DNA of 14,527 bases from Bacillota bacterium (lineage in GTDB: Bacteria; Bacillota; Clostridia; Clostridiales; Clostridiaceae), in contig JAFADP010000180.1 of NCBI GenBank assembly GCA_023424785.1, forward strand, positions 1 through 14,527, in the 5' to 3' direction. Positions within the stretch are counted from its first letter, which is position 1; every line of letters starts with the position of its first letter. Positions 6,280 to 13,278 of this stretch are shown piece by piece. The position numbers and the translations under genes were made by a program. The notes below the pieces were generated by a model. That model had not been told where the DNA came from, made no database searches, and saw only the letters and a program-made list of their open reading frames with translations.

Positions 6280-7776
6280 CTATTCACACCTTCCATATAA
6301 TTTTGTAAACTTATATATCTTATTAGCTAGATTTTCATCTATGTCTTCTCTCTTAGCTCTCCATTGCCAGTTAGATCCTAACGTAGATGGTAAATTTATT
6401 CTAGCTTCATTTCCTAAGTTTAAGAAATCCTGCATTGGTGCTATAGCTGTATCTGAAGCACTACTCCAAACACCTCTAATAAATCCCCAATTATAGCCTT
6501 CCTCCTTGTTTAATCCTAAATATCTCTTAGCATTTCTAACTTCTTTTTTGCTTGCAGTTTTTTCAAGCCATCCTAAGGATGTATCATTATCATGTGTACC
6601 TGTATATGCTATGCAATTTGGGGAATAATTATGTGGTAAATATTCACTATCTCCACCACCAAATGCAAACTCAAGTATCTTCATACCTGGATATCCAGTT
6701 TCATTTAGAAATTCTTTTACTTCATCAGTTAAAAATCCTAAGTCTTCTGCAATAACATTTATTTCTCCTAGTTCTGCTTTTATAGCATTAAATAAATCCA
6801 TGCCTGGGCCTTTTACCCACTTACCATTAACTGCTGTTGGCTCTCCGTAAGGTATTTCCCAATAAGATTCAAACCCTCTAAAATGATCTATTCTTACTAT
6901 ATCATATAATTTCAAACTTTCTCTGATTCTTGAAATCCACCATTTATAACCAGTACTCTTCATATACTCCCAATCATATATTGGATTTCCCCATAATTGT
7001 CCTGTTTCAGAGAACATATCTGGAGGACAACCTGCTACACATAAAGGTTTCATAACCTCTGTATCCATCTTGAAGTTTTCTGGTGCACTCCAAGCATCTA
7101 CACTATCTTCTGCAACATATATAGGAATATCCCCTATTATATTTATGCCTAAGGAGTTAGTATAATTCTTTAAATCATTCCATTGAGAGAAGAATAAATA
7201 TTGAATAAAAGACCAATATTCTAAATCTTCTTTTAATTCTTCCTTATATCTTTCAATTGCTTCAACTTTTCTCATTTTTATATCTTGTGGCCATTCTTGC
7301 CATGATACTAAATTAAAATGGTTCTTTAGAGACATATATAAAGCATAATCTTCAAGCCAAAAAGCATTTTCTTTTTTAAAAGCTTCAAACTTAGCTTCTA
7401 TATCTTTTAAATCACTATTCTTAAAATTATTATAAGCTCTTCTTAAAACCTTATTCTTTGTTTTGAATATTAGACCATAATCTATTCTCTCAGGATTATC
7501 CCCATAATCCTCATTTATATAATCTTCTTCTCTTAAAATTCCCTGTTCCCTTAATATATCATAGTCGATAAAGTATGGATTTCCTGCAAATGCTGAAAAA
7601 CATTGATATGGGGAATCCCCATAACTAGTATGACCAAGCGGCAAAATTTGCCAGTATTTTAAACCAGCAGACTCTAAAAAATCTGCAAACTCATATGCTT
7701 CTTTTCCTAGTGAACCTATACCATAGTTCCCTGGAAGCGATGCAATATGCATTAATACGCCTGCACCTCTCTCCAT
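6280..7776 (-). CDS. malQ: 4-alpha-glucanotransferase (amylomaltase, GH77)
   Basis: MalQ moves alpha-1,4-glucan segments between maltodextrins. It releases glucose from short chains and builds longer ones that the phosphorylase can use. The 498-residue protein matches the Thermus-type amylomaltase length. Visible motifs are LPLGHTSYGDSPYQ near 46-58, GDIPIYVAEDS at 215-225, RIDHFRGF with nucleophile D297, IAEDLG with acid/base E344, and YTGTHDNDT with D396. These three residues correspond to the known GH77 catalytic triad. The ATG follows AGGAGGAGA at good spacing. The gene starts 38 bases after malR with no terminator or convincing promoter between, and ends 3 bases before glgP. A malR-malQ-glgP operon is therefore likely. 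Confidence 0.96.
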   Translation of the reverse strand: MERGAGVLMHIASLPGNYGIGSLGKEAYEFADFLESAGLKYWQILPLGHTSYGDSPYQCFSAFAGNPYFIDYDILREQGILREEDYINEDYGDNPERIDYGLIFKTKNKVLRRAYNNFKNSDLKDIEAKFEAFKKENAFWLEDYALYMSLKNHFNLVSWQEWPQDIKMRKVEAIERYKEELKEDLEYWSFIQYLFFSQWNDLKNYTNSLGINIIGDIPIYVAEDSVDAWSAPENFKMDTEVMKPLCVAGCPPDMFSETGQLWGNPIYDWEYMKSTGYKWWISRIRESLKLYDIVRIDHFRGFESYWEIPYGEPTAVNGKWVKGPGMDLFNAIKAELGEINVIAEDLGFLTDEVKEFLNETGYPGMKILEFAFGGGDSEYLPHNYSPNCIAYTGTHDNDTSLGWLEKTASKKEVRNAKRYLGLNKEEGYNWGFIRGVWSSASDTAIAPMQDFLNLGNEARINLPSTLGSNWQWRAKREDIDENLANKIYKFTKLYGRCE

Positions 7777-7814
7777 TCTAATTCTCCTCCTACTGTTTAT
7801 TAAATAAAAACATC

Positions 7815-8831
7815 TTATTTACGTTTAACACATGATTCCCTTGTTACCAATTCTGTATCTAAAATTAAGTTCTTATGTGATTCATTATTATTTAATATAC
7901 CTAATAATAATTTTATGCTTTCTTCGGCAATATCTTGTCTTGGCTGCTTTATAGTAGTTATTCCTGGATTATAGAACTCACTTATATCCATTCCATCAAA
8001 ACCTACTAATGAAATATCTTCTCCTATAGTTAATCCTGATTCAACTATAGCTTTAGCCACACCTATCGCCATTGTATCTGAAGTTACAAAAATAGCACTT
8101 ATATCACTTTTTCTTTCACTTAAGTATCTCTTCATCATATCATAGGCTATTCTAGTAGAGTATCCTCCTACTAGTAACCTATTTGTATCAAAGTTTATTC
8201 CAGCTTCTTCGATAGCTTTTCTATATCCTTTTAATCTCGAATAACTTACTCCCAAATCATTTTCTTCACCAATCATTACTGCAATATCTTTATGCCCTAG
8301 CTCTATTAAATACTTAGTAGCTTTATATGCAGCTTTTTCATTATCTATACCTACTGTCGAATAAAAATCACTTCTTCTAGAAACAGTAGTATTTACAGAT
8401 GTTAGTACTACTGGTATATCTAGGGCTTCCATTTGCTCAACAGTTACACATTCAAAGTTTCCTCCTAGACATATAACTCCTTGAAGTCTTTTCTCCTTTA
8501 TAAATGATCTTAATGTATGAAAATCATCATATAAATTATAATTATTATTTTGAAAAATCATTGTATATTTAGATTTATTTATTATTCCACCTATAACATC
8601 TAACATCTCTGAAAAAAATGGATTAAATACCCCGCTTACCAGTACCCCTATATTTCTAGTATTATTTTGTTTTAATATTCTAGCACTATTATTAGGCACA
8701 TAGTTACTTTCTTCAATTATTCTTTTTACCTTTTCTCTAGTACTTTCTTTTACATCTGGGTGATTATTAATTACTCTAGATACGGTACTTACACCTACTC
8801 CAGCTAATCTTGCTATATCTTTGATATTCAT
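7815..8831 (-). CDS. malR: LacI-family transcriptional regulator, probable maltodextrin repressor
   Basis: The 338-residue protein has the standard LacI layout. An N-terminal helix-turn-helix (NIKDIARLAGVGVSTVSRV, residues 2-20) is followed by the second DNA-binding helix and a hinge segment (YVPNNSARILK, about 44-54). A periplasmic-binding-protein-like sugar domain follows, with NIGVLVSGVFNPFF, VGIDNEKAAYKATKYL, LVGFDGMDIS and TTIKQPRQDIAEE. LacI members normally release DNA on binding a sugar. Context (next to malQ, glgP and malEFG) points to maltose or maltodextrin, but the ligand is inferred. The ATG at 8829-8831 follows GGGAGG. A perfect 12-bp palindrome 45 bases upstream is a good candidate for autoregulation. 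The family assignment is firm; the MalR name rests on context. Confidence 0.9.
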   Translation of the reverse strand: MNIKDIARLAGVGVSTVSRVINNHPDVKESTREKVKRIIEESNYVPNNSARILKQNNTRNIGVLVSGVFNPFFSEMLDVIGGIINKSKYTMIFQNNNYNLYDDFHTLRSFIKEKRLQGVICLGGNFECVTVEQMEALDIPVVLTSVNTTVSRRSDFYSTVGIDNEKAAYKATKYLIELGHKDIAVMIGEENDLGVSYSRLKGYRKAIEEAGINFDTNRLLVGGYSTRIAYDMMKRYLSERKSDISAIFVTSDTMAIGVAKAIVESGLTIGEDISLVGFDGMDISEFYNPGITTIKQPRQDIAEESIKLLLGILNNNESHKNLILDTELVTRESCVKRK

Positions 8832-8876
8832 ATCTTCAAGGCCTCCCTATAAGGGTTATATTTAAACCTAAAAATC

Positions 8877-8888
8877 GGTAACGTTACC
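8877..8888. promoter_or_regulatory. LacI-type operator in front of malR
   Basis: GGTAACGTTACC is a perfect 12-bp palindrome centred on CG, the typical form of a LacI-family operator. It lies upstream of malR on the minus strand, between two weak promoter candidates: TTATAT-N17-TAAAAT ending just before it, and TTGGTA-N18-TTTAAA overlapping it. Either placement would let a bound repressor block transcription of malR-malQ-glgP. No second exact copy was seen in the window; the closest is GGAAACGATGCC (9 of 12) at the malE promoter. Confidence 0.75.
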
Positions 8889-8898
8889 AAATTTTAAT

Positions 8899-8941
8899 GG
8901 TATAAAGATCCCTATATAATATATAATAGGAATCTTATACC
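8899..8941 (-). terminator. Imperfect long hairpin after malG, possible terminator
   Basis: GGTATAA (8899-8905) pairs with TTATACC (8935-8941). The stem continues through GAT/ATC and CCTAT/ATAGG, with one bulged A and one C/A mismatch, around an AT loop of about 10 bases. It lies 40 bases after the malG stop. The minus-strand flank after it is ATTAAAATTT, only a moderate U-tract, so termination may be partial and transcription may read into malR. Confidence 0.5.
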
Positions 8942-8980
8942 TTTTACTTATAAACTGTCAATAACTTCAACAGATTTATA

Positions 8981-9862
8981 TTAACCTTTAACTGCTCCAG
9001 CTGTTAATCCGCTAGAAATGAATTTTTGTAATGCCATAAATATTATAACTATTGGTAATGAAGCTAATATAGCTGCTGCTGAATATTCTGTCCAACAAAC
9101 ACCATCTGACTTATTAACAAAACTATATAATCCAACAGACATTGTCCAAGTACCTTGATCTTTTAATAATGCTAAAGTATAAATTACTTCACTATATGCA
9201 TTTATGAATGCAAATAAGAATATAACTAATAGCATGTTCTTAATTAATGGTAAAACTATCTTAATGAATGTTTGGAATGTAGTTGCTCCATCAACATATG
9301 CAGCTTCTATAAGTTCATCTGGAATTGAATCCATATTACCTTTCATAAGCCAAACATTATAAGCACTACCACCACATTGTATTAAAACTAACCATAATAA
9401 ACTATCCATACCGTTCATTTTATAAACAACACTTAATATAGCTGGTAAAGCCATTGATGTTGGGAACATTTGAAGAATTAATAAAAACATTAATCCCTTA
9501 CTTCTTCCCTTAAATCTAAGTTTAGAGAAAGCAAAACCTGCTGGTATTGTTAAAGCTAATTGTACAACTGCAACAGATATACAAACCTTAAGTGAGTTCC
9601 ATAACCAAGTTGTGAATCCCATTTCAGTTAAAACTTTTTTGTAATTATCAAATGTTATAGAACTTGGAAGTAATGTTGTAGTAAATGAATTACCTTCTAT
9701 TACTGATGTAGTTAAAACCAATATTATTGGAAATAATACAACAATCATTAAAATCCATAGACCAATTCTACATAACCATGCACTTGTTCTTTGAGCTGAA
9801 GTTAATTTTTCTTCATATTTATACTCTACTTGTGAATTTACATTTTTAGATAACATTTCCAT
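8981..9862 (-). CDS. malG: Maltodextrin ABC transporter permease MalG
   Basis: This inner-membrane permease subunit pairs with MalF to form the sugar channel. The 293-residue protein begins with a cytoplasmic stretch of about 30 residues. Hydrophobic segments follow near 33-53, 86-113, 122-146, 153-172, 206-230 and 262-280, giving six membrane passes. The EAA loop that docks on the ATPase is EAAYVDGATTFQTFIKIVLP at 186-205, with the invariant Gly at 192. The C-terminal TAGAVKG ending is characteristic of MalG. The first ATG (9860-9862) is chosen because AGGAGGTGA lies 6 bases upstream; a second ATG two codons on is too distant. One base separates it from the malF stop (TAG-C-ATG), so the two are translationally coupled. 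Confidence 0.94.
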   Translation of the reverse strand: MEMLSKNVNSQVEYKYEEKLTSAQRTSAWLCRIGLWILMIVVLFPIILVLTTSVIEGNSFTTTLLPSSITFDNYKKVLTEMGFTTWLWNSLKVCISVAVVQLALTIPAGFAFSKLRFKGRSKGLMFLLILQMFPTSMALPAILSVVYKMNGMDSLLWLVLIQCGGSAYNVWLMKGNMDSIPDELIEAAYVDGATTFQTFIKIVLPLIKNMLLVIFLFAFINAYSEVIYTLALLKDQGTWTMSVGLYSFVNKSDGVCWTEYSAAAILASLPIVIIFMALQKFISSGLTAGAVKG

Positions 9863-9863
9863 G

Positions 9864-10802
9864 CTACTTCACCTCCTCAAATTGTCCAGATAATCTCATT
9901 TGGAAATATGAAAGTGTTGCTAATATTATAAATATTACTATTCCTAATGCTGCACCAACACCATATAATTCCTTCTTAACTGCAAATTTGTATACGACTG
10001 ATGCTAATATATCTGTTGAACCTGCATATGGACTAGCATCTGGTGGGTAAGGTCCACCGTCTGTAACTAAATATGCAGAACCAAAGTTATTAAAGTTAAA
10101 TGCAAATGATGAAATTAATAATGGATATGCAGTTGTAGCTAATGAAGGTAATGTTATCTTTATAAATTGAGTAAACTTACTAGCTCCATCAACATCTGCT
10201 GCCTCATAGTAGCTTTTTGGTATCGATGCCAAAGATCCGATACAGATATTCATCATATATGGGAATCCAAGCCATATATTAATTAATATTAACCATATTC
10301 TTGCTAAATTTCCGTTTTCAAGCCAAATTATTCTATTTTCTTCAGACATTAAGTTTAGTGAAACTAACAAATTATTAATAGCACCCTCAGATCCATGTAA
10401 AAGTCCCTTCCAAGAAAGTATAGCAACTGTTACAGGAAGTGCCCAAGGAAGAATTAATATAGCTTTATATATTGCTCTCTCTTTAACATTTTCATTGTTT
10501 AAAAGCAATGCTGCTATTAATCCTACCAAGAATGAGCCTGCTGTTGATAATACTGCAAAAATTATAGTCCATCCAAATACAGGGAAGAATGCATCTGCAA
10601 ATTTACCATTAAATATTTCTAAAAAGTTATCAATACCTATAAATGTATAATTTCCAGTAAGTCTATTATCTCCACAATAATCAGTGAAAGAAATATATAT
10701 AGTATACAATATTGGTAATAATGTAAATATAGATATTGTTATAGCTGCTGGTAATAAGTAAGGTATTGCAGTAACATTATTCTTTTTATTTTCTACTGCC
10801 AT
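9864..10802 (-). CDS. malF: Maltodextrin ABC transporter permease MalF
   Basis: MalF is the partner permease of MalG. At 312 residues it is the compact Gram-positive type and lacks the large periplasmic loop of the 514-residue E. coli protein. Hydrophobic segments are seen near 12-37, 76-102, 111-131, 168-190, 220-240 and 282-300. The ATPase-docking EAA loop is EAADVDGASKFTQFIKITLP at 200-219. The region VTDGGPYPPDASPYAGSTDIL at 246-266 is the loop expected before the last membrane segment. The ATG follows AAAGGAGA at normal spacing. It is separated from malE by 92 bases holding a terminator-like hairpin, so MalF and MalG are probably made at lower levels than MalE. Confidence 0.94.
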   Translation of the reverse strand: MAVENKKNNVTAIPYLLPAAITISIFTLLPILYTIYISFTDYCGDNRLTGNYTFIGIDNFLEIFNGKFADAFFPVFGWTIIFAVLSTAGSFLVGLIAALLLNNENVKERAIYKAILILPWALPVTVAILSWKGLLHGSEGAINNLLVSLNLMSEENRIIWLENGNLARIWLILINIWLGFPYMMNICIGSLASIPKSYYEAADVDGASKFTQFIKITLPSLATTAYPLLISSFAFNFNNFGSAYLVTDGGPYPPDASPYAGSTDILASVVYKFAVKKELYGVGAALGIVIFIILATLSYFQMRLSGQFEEVK

Positions 10803-10849
10803 ATAGATAAATCTCCTTTCATTATTAACATATCTTATAAGTAAGTACT

Positions 10850-10877
10850 AAAAATAGGAGGAGAATAACTCCTCCTA
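10850..10877 (-). terminator. Intercistronic terminator-like hairpin between malE and malF
   Basis: TAGGAGGAG (10855-10863) pairs perfectly with CTCCTCCTA (10869-10877) over 9 bp around a 5-base AATAA-type loop. On the minus strand it is followed by five T (10850-10854). It lies 17 bases after the malE stop. Such hairpins after binding-protein genes usually end most transcripts or protect the malE mRNA from 3' decay, letting a minority continue into malFG. Confidence 0.7.
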
Positions 10878-10894
10878 AAATATTTTAATATATA

Positions 10895-12130
10895 TTACAT
10901 TTGTGCTTTCATATCTTCTACTATTTTAGCACCAGCTTCTTTTGGAGTTTGCTTTCCTTGAAGAACGTTCTTTATAGCATTAGCTCCTGGTTCCCACATA
11001 AAGTTAACTTCTTTAACATTTGGAGTTGGTATAGCAACTTCAGCTTGTTTTGCAAATCCAGCCATAATTTCGTTAGCTTTGAAGTCTTCACTTTCTAGAA
11101 CACTCTTTGTTATAGGAAGTCTATTACCTTTTTCAAGTAATGCATTAGCAACTTCATCACTTTCCATTAAATATTTAAGTAATGCCCAAGCAGTATTCTT
11201 TTCTTTTTCACCAGCTTGAGAGTTAACAAATGCACATTGTACTCCTAAGAATGGCTTTGGAGATTCTCCATTTATAGTTGGAATTGGTGCTACCTTAAAG
11301 TTTACACCTGCTTCTTTGAATGAAGCTACATCCCATGCTCCTGAAATATAAAATGCAGTTTTACCGCTCTTGAAGTCATCTCTAGCTTTATCTCCTGAAA
11401 TATCTGATGCCATTAATCCATCATCAACTAAACTCTTCATGAACTCTAGACCTTTAACAGCCCCTTCATTTCCTAAACCAATATCTTCTACATCAGTTGT
11501 TCCATCAGTAGTCTTAAATACATATCCACCTTGAGCTGAAAGCATAGCAAATGAATTATAGAAGTTTGTTATATCATATTCAAATCCTAATCCACCCTTA
11601 GCTGCTTTAACTAAGTCTTCCATAGTAGCTGGAACTTCTGGACTCTTATCTGTATTATAGAATAAAGCTACACATTCTTGAGCTATTGGAACTGCGTAAT
11701 ATTCTCCACCCCATTGAGCTGCTGTTAAAGCTGCTTCTGATGCGTATTTAGATTCATCTATTAAATCACTTGGAACTTTTTCAAGGTATCCTGCCTTTTG
11801 TCCTGTTCCTAAGTTATCTGCTGAAATACCAAAGTATAAAGCTGGTCCTGATGTGCTTTTAGCTGCATCCATATAACCTTGCATATCGTTTTGGTCATTA
11901 TTAAAAGTAATTTCTACCCCATTTTCTTTTCCCCAAGCTTGAATGATTGGTTCTAAAGCCTTGTGTTCATCTACTGTTAAGTGATCCCAAACAACTAGCT
12001 TGTCTGCAAATTCAGTAGAGCTTGATCCTCCATTTGAATCTCCCTTCTTTTCATCATTACAACCTGCAAATACAGTTGCCATCATCATTGTAGCCATTGT
12101 AGCTGCTAAAAGTTTTGTACGTTTACTCAT
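10895..12130 (-). CDS. malE: Maltodextrin-binding lipoprotein of the ABC transporter
   Basis: This is the extracellular solute-binding protein that captures maltose or maltodextrins and delivers them to MalF/MalG. The first 23 residues form a lipoprotein signal: positive SKRTK, a hydrophobic Met/Ala-rich core, and lipobox FAGC with C24 as the lipid-anchored residue. A Ser/Gly/Asp linker of about 15 residues follows. The rest is the family 1 sugar-binding fold, with KLVVWDHLTVDEHKALEPII near 44-63, the domain segment DDFKSGKTAFYISGAWD, and FNNDQNDMQGYMDAAK. The length of 411 aa is typical. The ATG follows AGGAGG by 8 bases. Its promoter region carries cre/LacI-like boxes. The maltodextrin substrate is inferred from similarity and from the malQ, glgP and malFG neighbours. 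Confidence 0.94.
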   Translation of the reverse strand: MSKRTKLLAATMATMMMATVFAGCNDEKKGDSNGGSSSTEFADKLVVWDHLTVDEHKALEPIIQAWGKENGVEITFNNDQNDMQGYMDAAKSTSGPALYFGISADNLGTGQKAGYLEKVPSDLIDESKYASEAALTAAQWGGEYYAVPIAQECVALFYNTDKSPEVPATMEDLVKAAKGGLGFEYDITNFYNSFAMLSAQGGYVFKTTDGTTDVEDIGLGNEGAVKGLEFMKSLVDDGLMASDISGDKARDDFKSGKTAFYISGAWDVASFKEAGVNFKVAPIPTINGESPKPFLGVQCAFVNSQAGEKEKNTAWALLKYLMESDEVANALLEKGNRLPITKSVLESEDFKANEIMAGFAKQAEVAIPTPNVKEVNFMWEPGANAIKNVLQGKQTPKEAGAKIVEDMKAQM

Positions 12131-12147
12131 ATTAAATTCCTCCTCAT
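12127..12147 (-). other. Possible 6-codon leader peptide overlapping the malE start
   Basis: On the minus strand an ATG at 12145-12147 opens a frame reading MRRNLI. It ends at a TGA that overlaps the malE ATG as ATGA. An AGGAG lies 4 bases before it, closer than usual. It may be a chance reading of the malE ribosome binding region. Confidence 0.2.
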
Positions 12148-12168
12148 ATTTCTCCTAACAAAATTTAT

Positions 12169-12188
12169 TTTAAATCAAGTGATTTAAA
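12169..12188. repeat. Inverted repeat in the malE 5' untranslated region
   Basis: TTTAAATCA (12169-12177) and TGATTTAAA (12180-12188) are perfect inverted copies around an AG. The sequence lies between the malE promoter and its ribosome binding site. It could be a protein-binding palindrome or a small mRNA hairpin; there is no T-tract for termination. Confidence 0.5.
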
Positions 12189-12212
12189 TACCCTTTTATT
12201 TATACCCTTCTT

Positions 12213-12227
12213 ATGCAAACAATTCCT
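12213..12227 (+). promoter_or_regulatory. cre/LacI-like box downstream of the malE promoter
   Basis: ATGCAAACAATTCCT fits the catabolite-responsive consensus WTGNAANCGNWNNCW except at the central G. It shares ATGYAAACAAT with a box in the msmX promoter. It lies about 40 bases into the predicted malE leader. CcpA, MalR or chance are all possible. Confidence 0.3.
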
Positions 12228-12243
12228 TTTCCAAATTTTACTT

Positions 12244-12258
12244 CGGCATCGTTTCCAT
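12244..12258 (-). promoter_or_regulatory. Candidate cre (CcpA) or MalR operator over the malE transcription start
   Basis: On the minus strand ATGGAAACGATGCCG fits WTGNAANCGNWNNCW at all but the last position, including the central CG. Its core GGAAACGATGCC also matches 9 of 12 bases of the malR palindrome. It begins 4 bases after the malE -10 box, so bound protein would block transcription. Confidence 0.5.
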
Positions 12259-12262
12259 CTTT

Positions 12263-12291
12263 ATTTTACTACTCTCTGCAAACATTTTCAA
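12263..12291 (-). promoter_or_regulatory. Sigma-A promoter of malE
   Basis: On the minus strand TTGAAA (12286-12291) and TAAAAT (12263-12268) are separated by exactly 17 bases. This predicts a start near 12256 and a 5' untranslated region of about 125 bases ahead of malE. Confidence 0.72.
12277..12291 (-). promoter_or_regulatory. cre/LacI-like box overlapping the malE -35 region
   Basis: TTGAAAATGTTTGCA on the minus strand fits the cre consensus except that the central CG is TG. It covers the -35 hexamer and the adjacent spacer. With the box at 12244-12258 it would bracket the promoter. Confidence 0.35.
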
Positions 12292-12301
12292 GTATTTTTT
12301 A

Positions 12302-13249
12302 TTATTTTTTAGATTTTTCTTCCTTAAATAGTACAAAAATAACTTTAAATAATGCTGCCATATTAAAATTTCTTATATCAAATCCAGTATATTTCTGAAC
12401 TTTATCTAATCTATAAATAAGAGTATTCCTATGAATGTATAGTTCTTTAGCTCCTTCACTTAAATTTAAACCACATTCAAAAAATACCTCTATTGTCTTT
12501 ATCATTTCATTATCTAATTTTCTAAAACCATCATAAAATCTATTGATTATTTCTTTCTTTTTAGAATCATTAATATTATCTATTATTTCTTCGAAAACTA
12601 AGTCATTTTCTCCAATTATATCTAATGGTAATGAAAATTTCTTTGCTAAATTTATCTTATTAATAGCACTATTTATACTCTCACCTAAGTTTATATAATT
12701 ATCTACATAAAAATATGCTATTATAGCTTTTGCTGATGTATCTGATGCTATATTTTCTTTTAAACTTACAGCATGGAAATATATATCATCTAATTCTCCT
12801 AAAATAACTATTTTACCTTTATGATCTATTACAACCAGCTCTTCATTATCATATCCATTTTGAACTAAGGATAAAACCTCATTGAAATTCTTATCAACAT
12901 CCATATATAGCATACTAAATTTTTTTAATAAGAATGGATATACATTTAGAATTTCATCTTCATCAACCTTTTCATTATTTATAATATCTAGAATAATACT
13001 ATTTTTTTTCACATTAAGATTCTTAATACTATTAATAATATTATTTTCTAATAACTTAAGAGCATTTTCGTATTCTTTGGGTATTATTAACTTAAATACC
13101 TCATTACAGACCTTTATTTCTGTTTCTAAAACCTCAAATTCCTCAAAAAAATTAGGAGATGTATAAATATCCCTCACTAATTTTTTTAACTTAAACGGAA
13201 TTTGAGATATTTCATATATCTCCCCCATAAGTTTAACTAGTATTTCCAT
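12302..13249 (-). CDS. PucR/CdaR-type helix-turn-helix transcriptional regulator
   Basis: The 315-residue protein ends in the helix-turn-helix of the PucR/CdaR class. Residues about 255-300 read FFECGLNLSEGAKELYIHRN, then TLIYRLDKVQKYTGFDIR, with the diagnostic HRNTLIYRL. The N-terminal 140 residues are helical, charged and not recognisable as a known sensor domain. The middle (about 140-250) resembles the linker region found ahead of this helix-turn-helix. No membrane segment is seen. The ATG follows GAGGTG by 5 bases. It begins 29 bases after msmX, so the two are probably one transcript, and it directly precedes the malE promoter. Regulators of this class often control nearby uptake or catabolic genes, so control of malEFG or msmX is a fair guess. 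The effector cannot be told from sequence. Confidence 0.8.
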   Translation of the reverse strand: MEILVKLMGEIYEISQIPFKLKKLVRDIYTSPNFFEEFEVLETEIKVCNEVFKLIIPKEYENALKLLENNIINSIKNLNVKKNSIILDIINNEKVDEDEILNVYPFLLKKFSMLYMDVDKNFNEVLSLVQNGYDNEELVVIDHKGKIVILGELDDIYFHAVSLKENIASDTSAKAIIAYFYVDNYINLGESINSAINKINLAKKFSLPLDIIGENDLVFEEIIDNINDSKKKEIINRFYDGFRKLDNEMIKTIEVFFECGLNLSEGAKELYIHRNTLIYRLDKVQKYTGFDIRNFNMAALFKVIFVLFKEEKSKK

Positions 13250-13278
13250 CTATACACCTCACTACATAATTATCTAAA

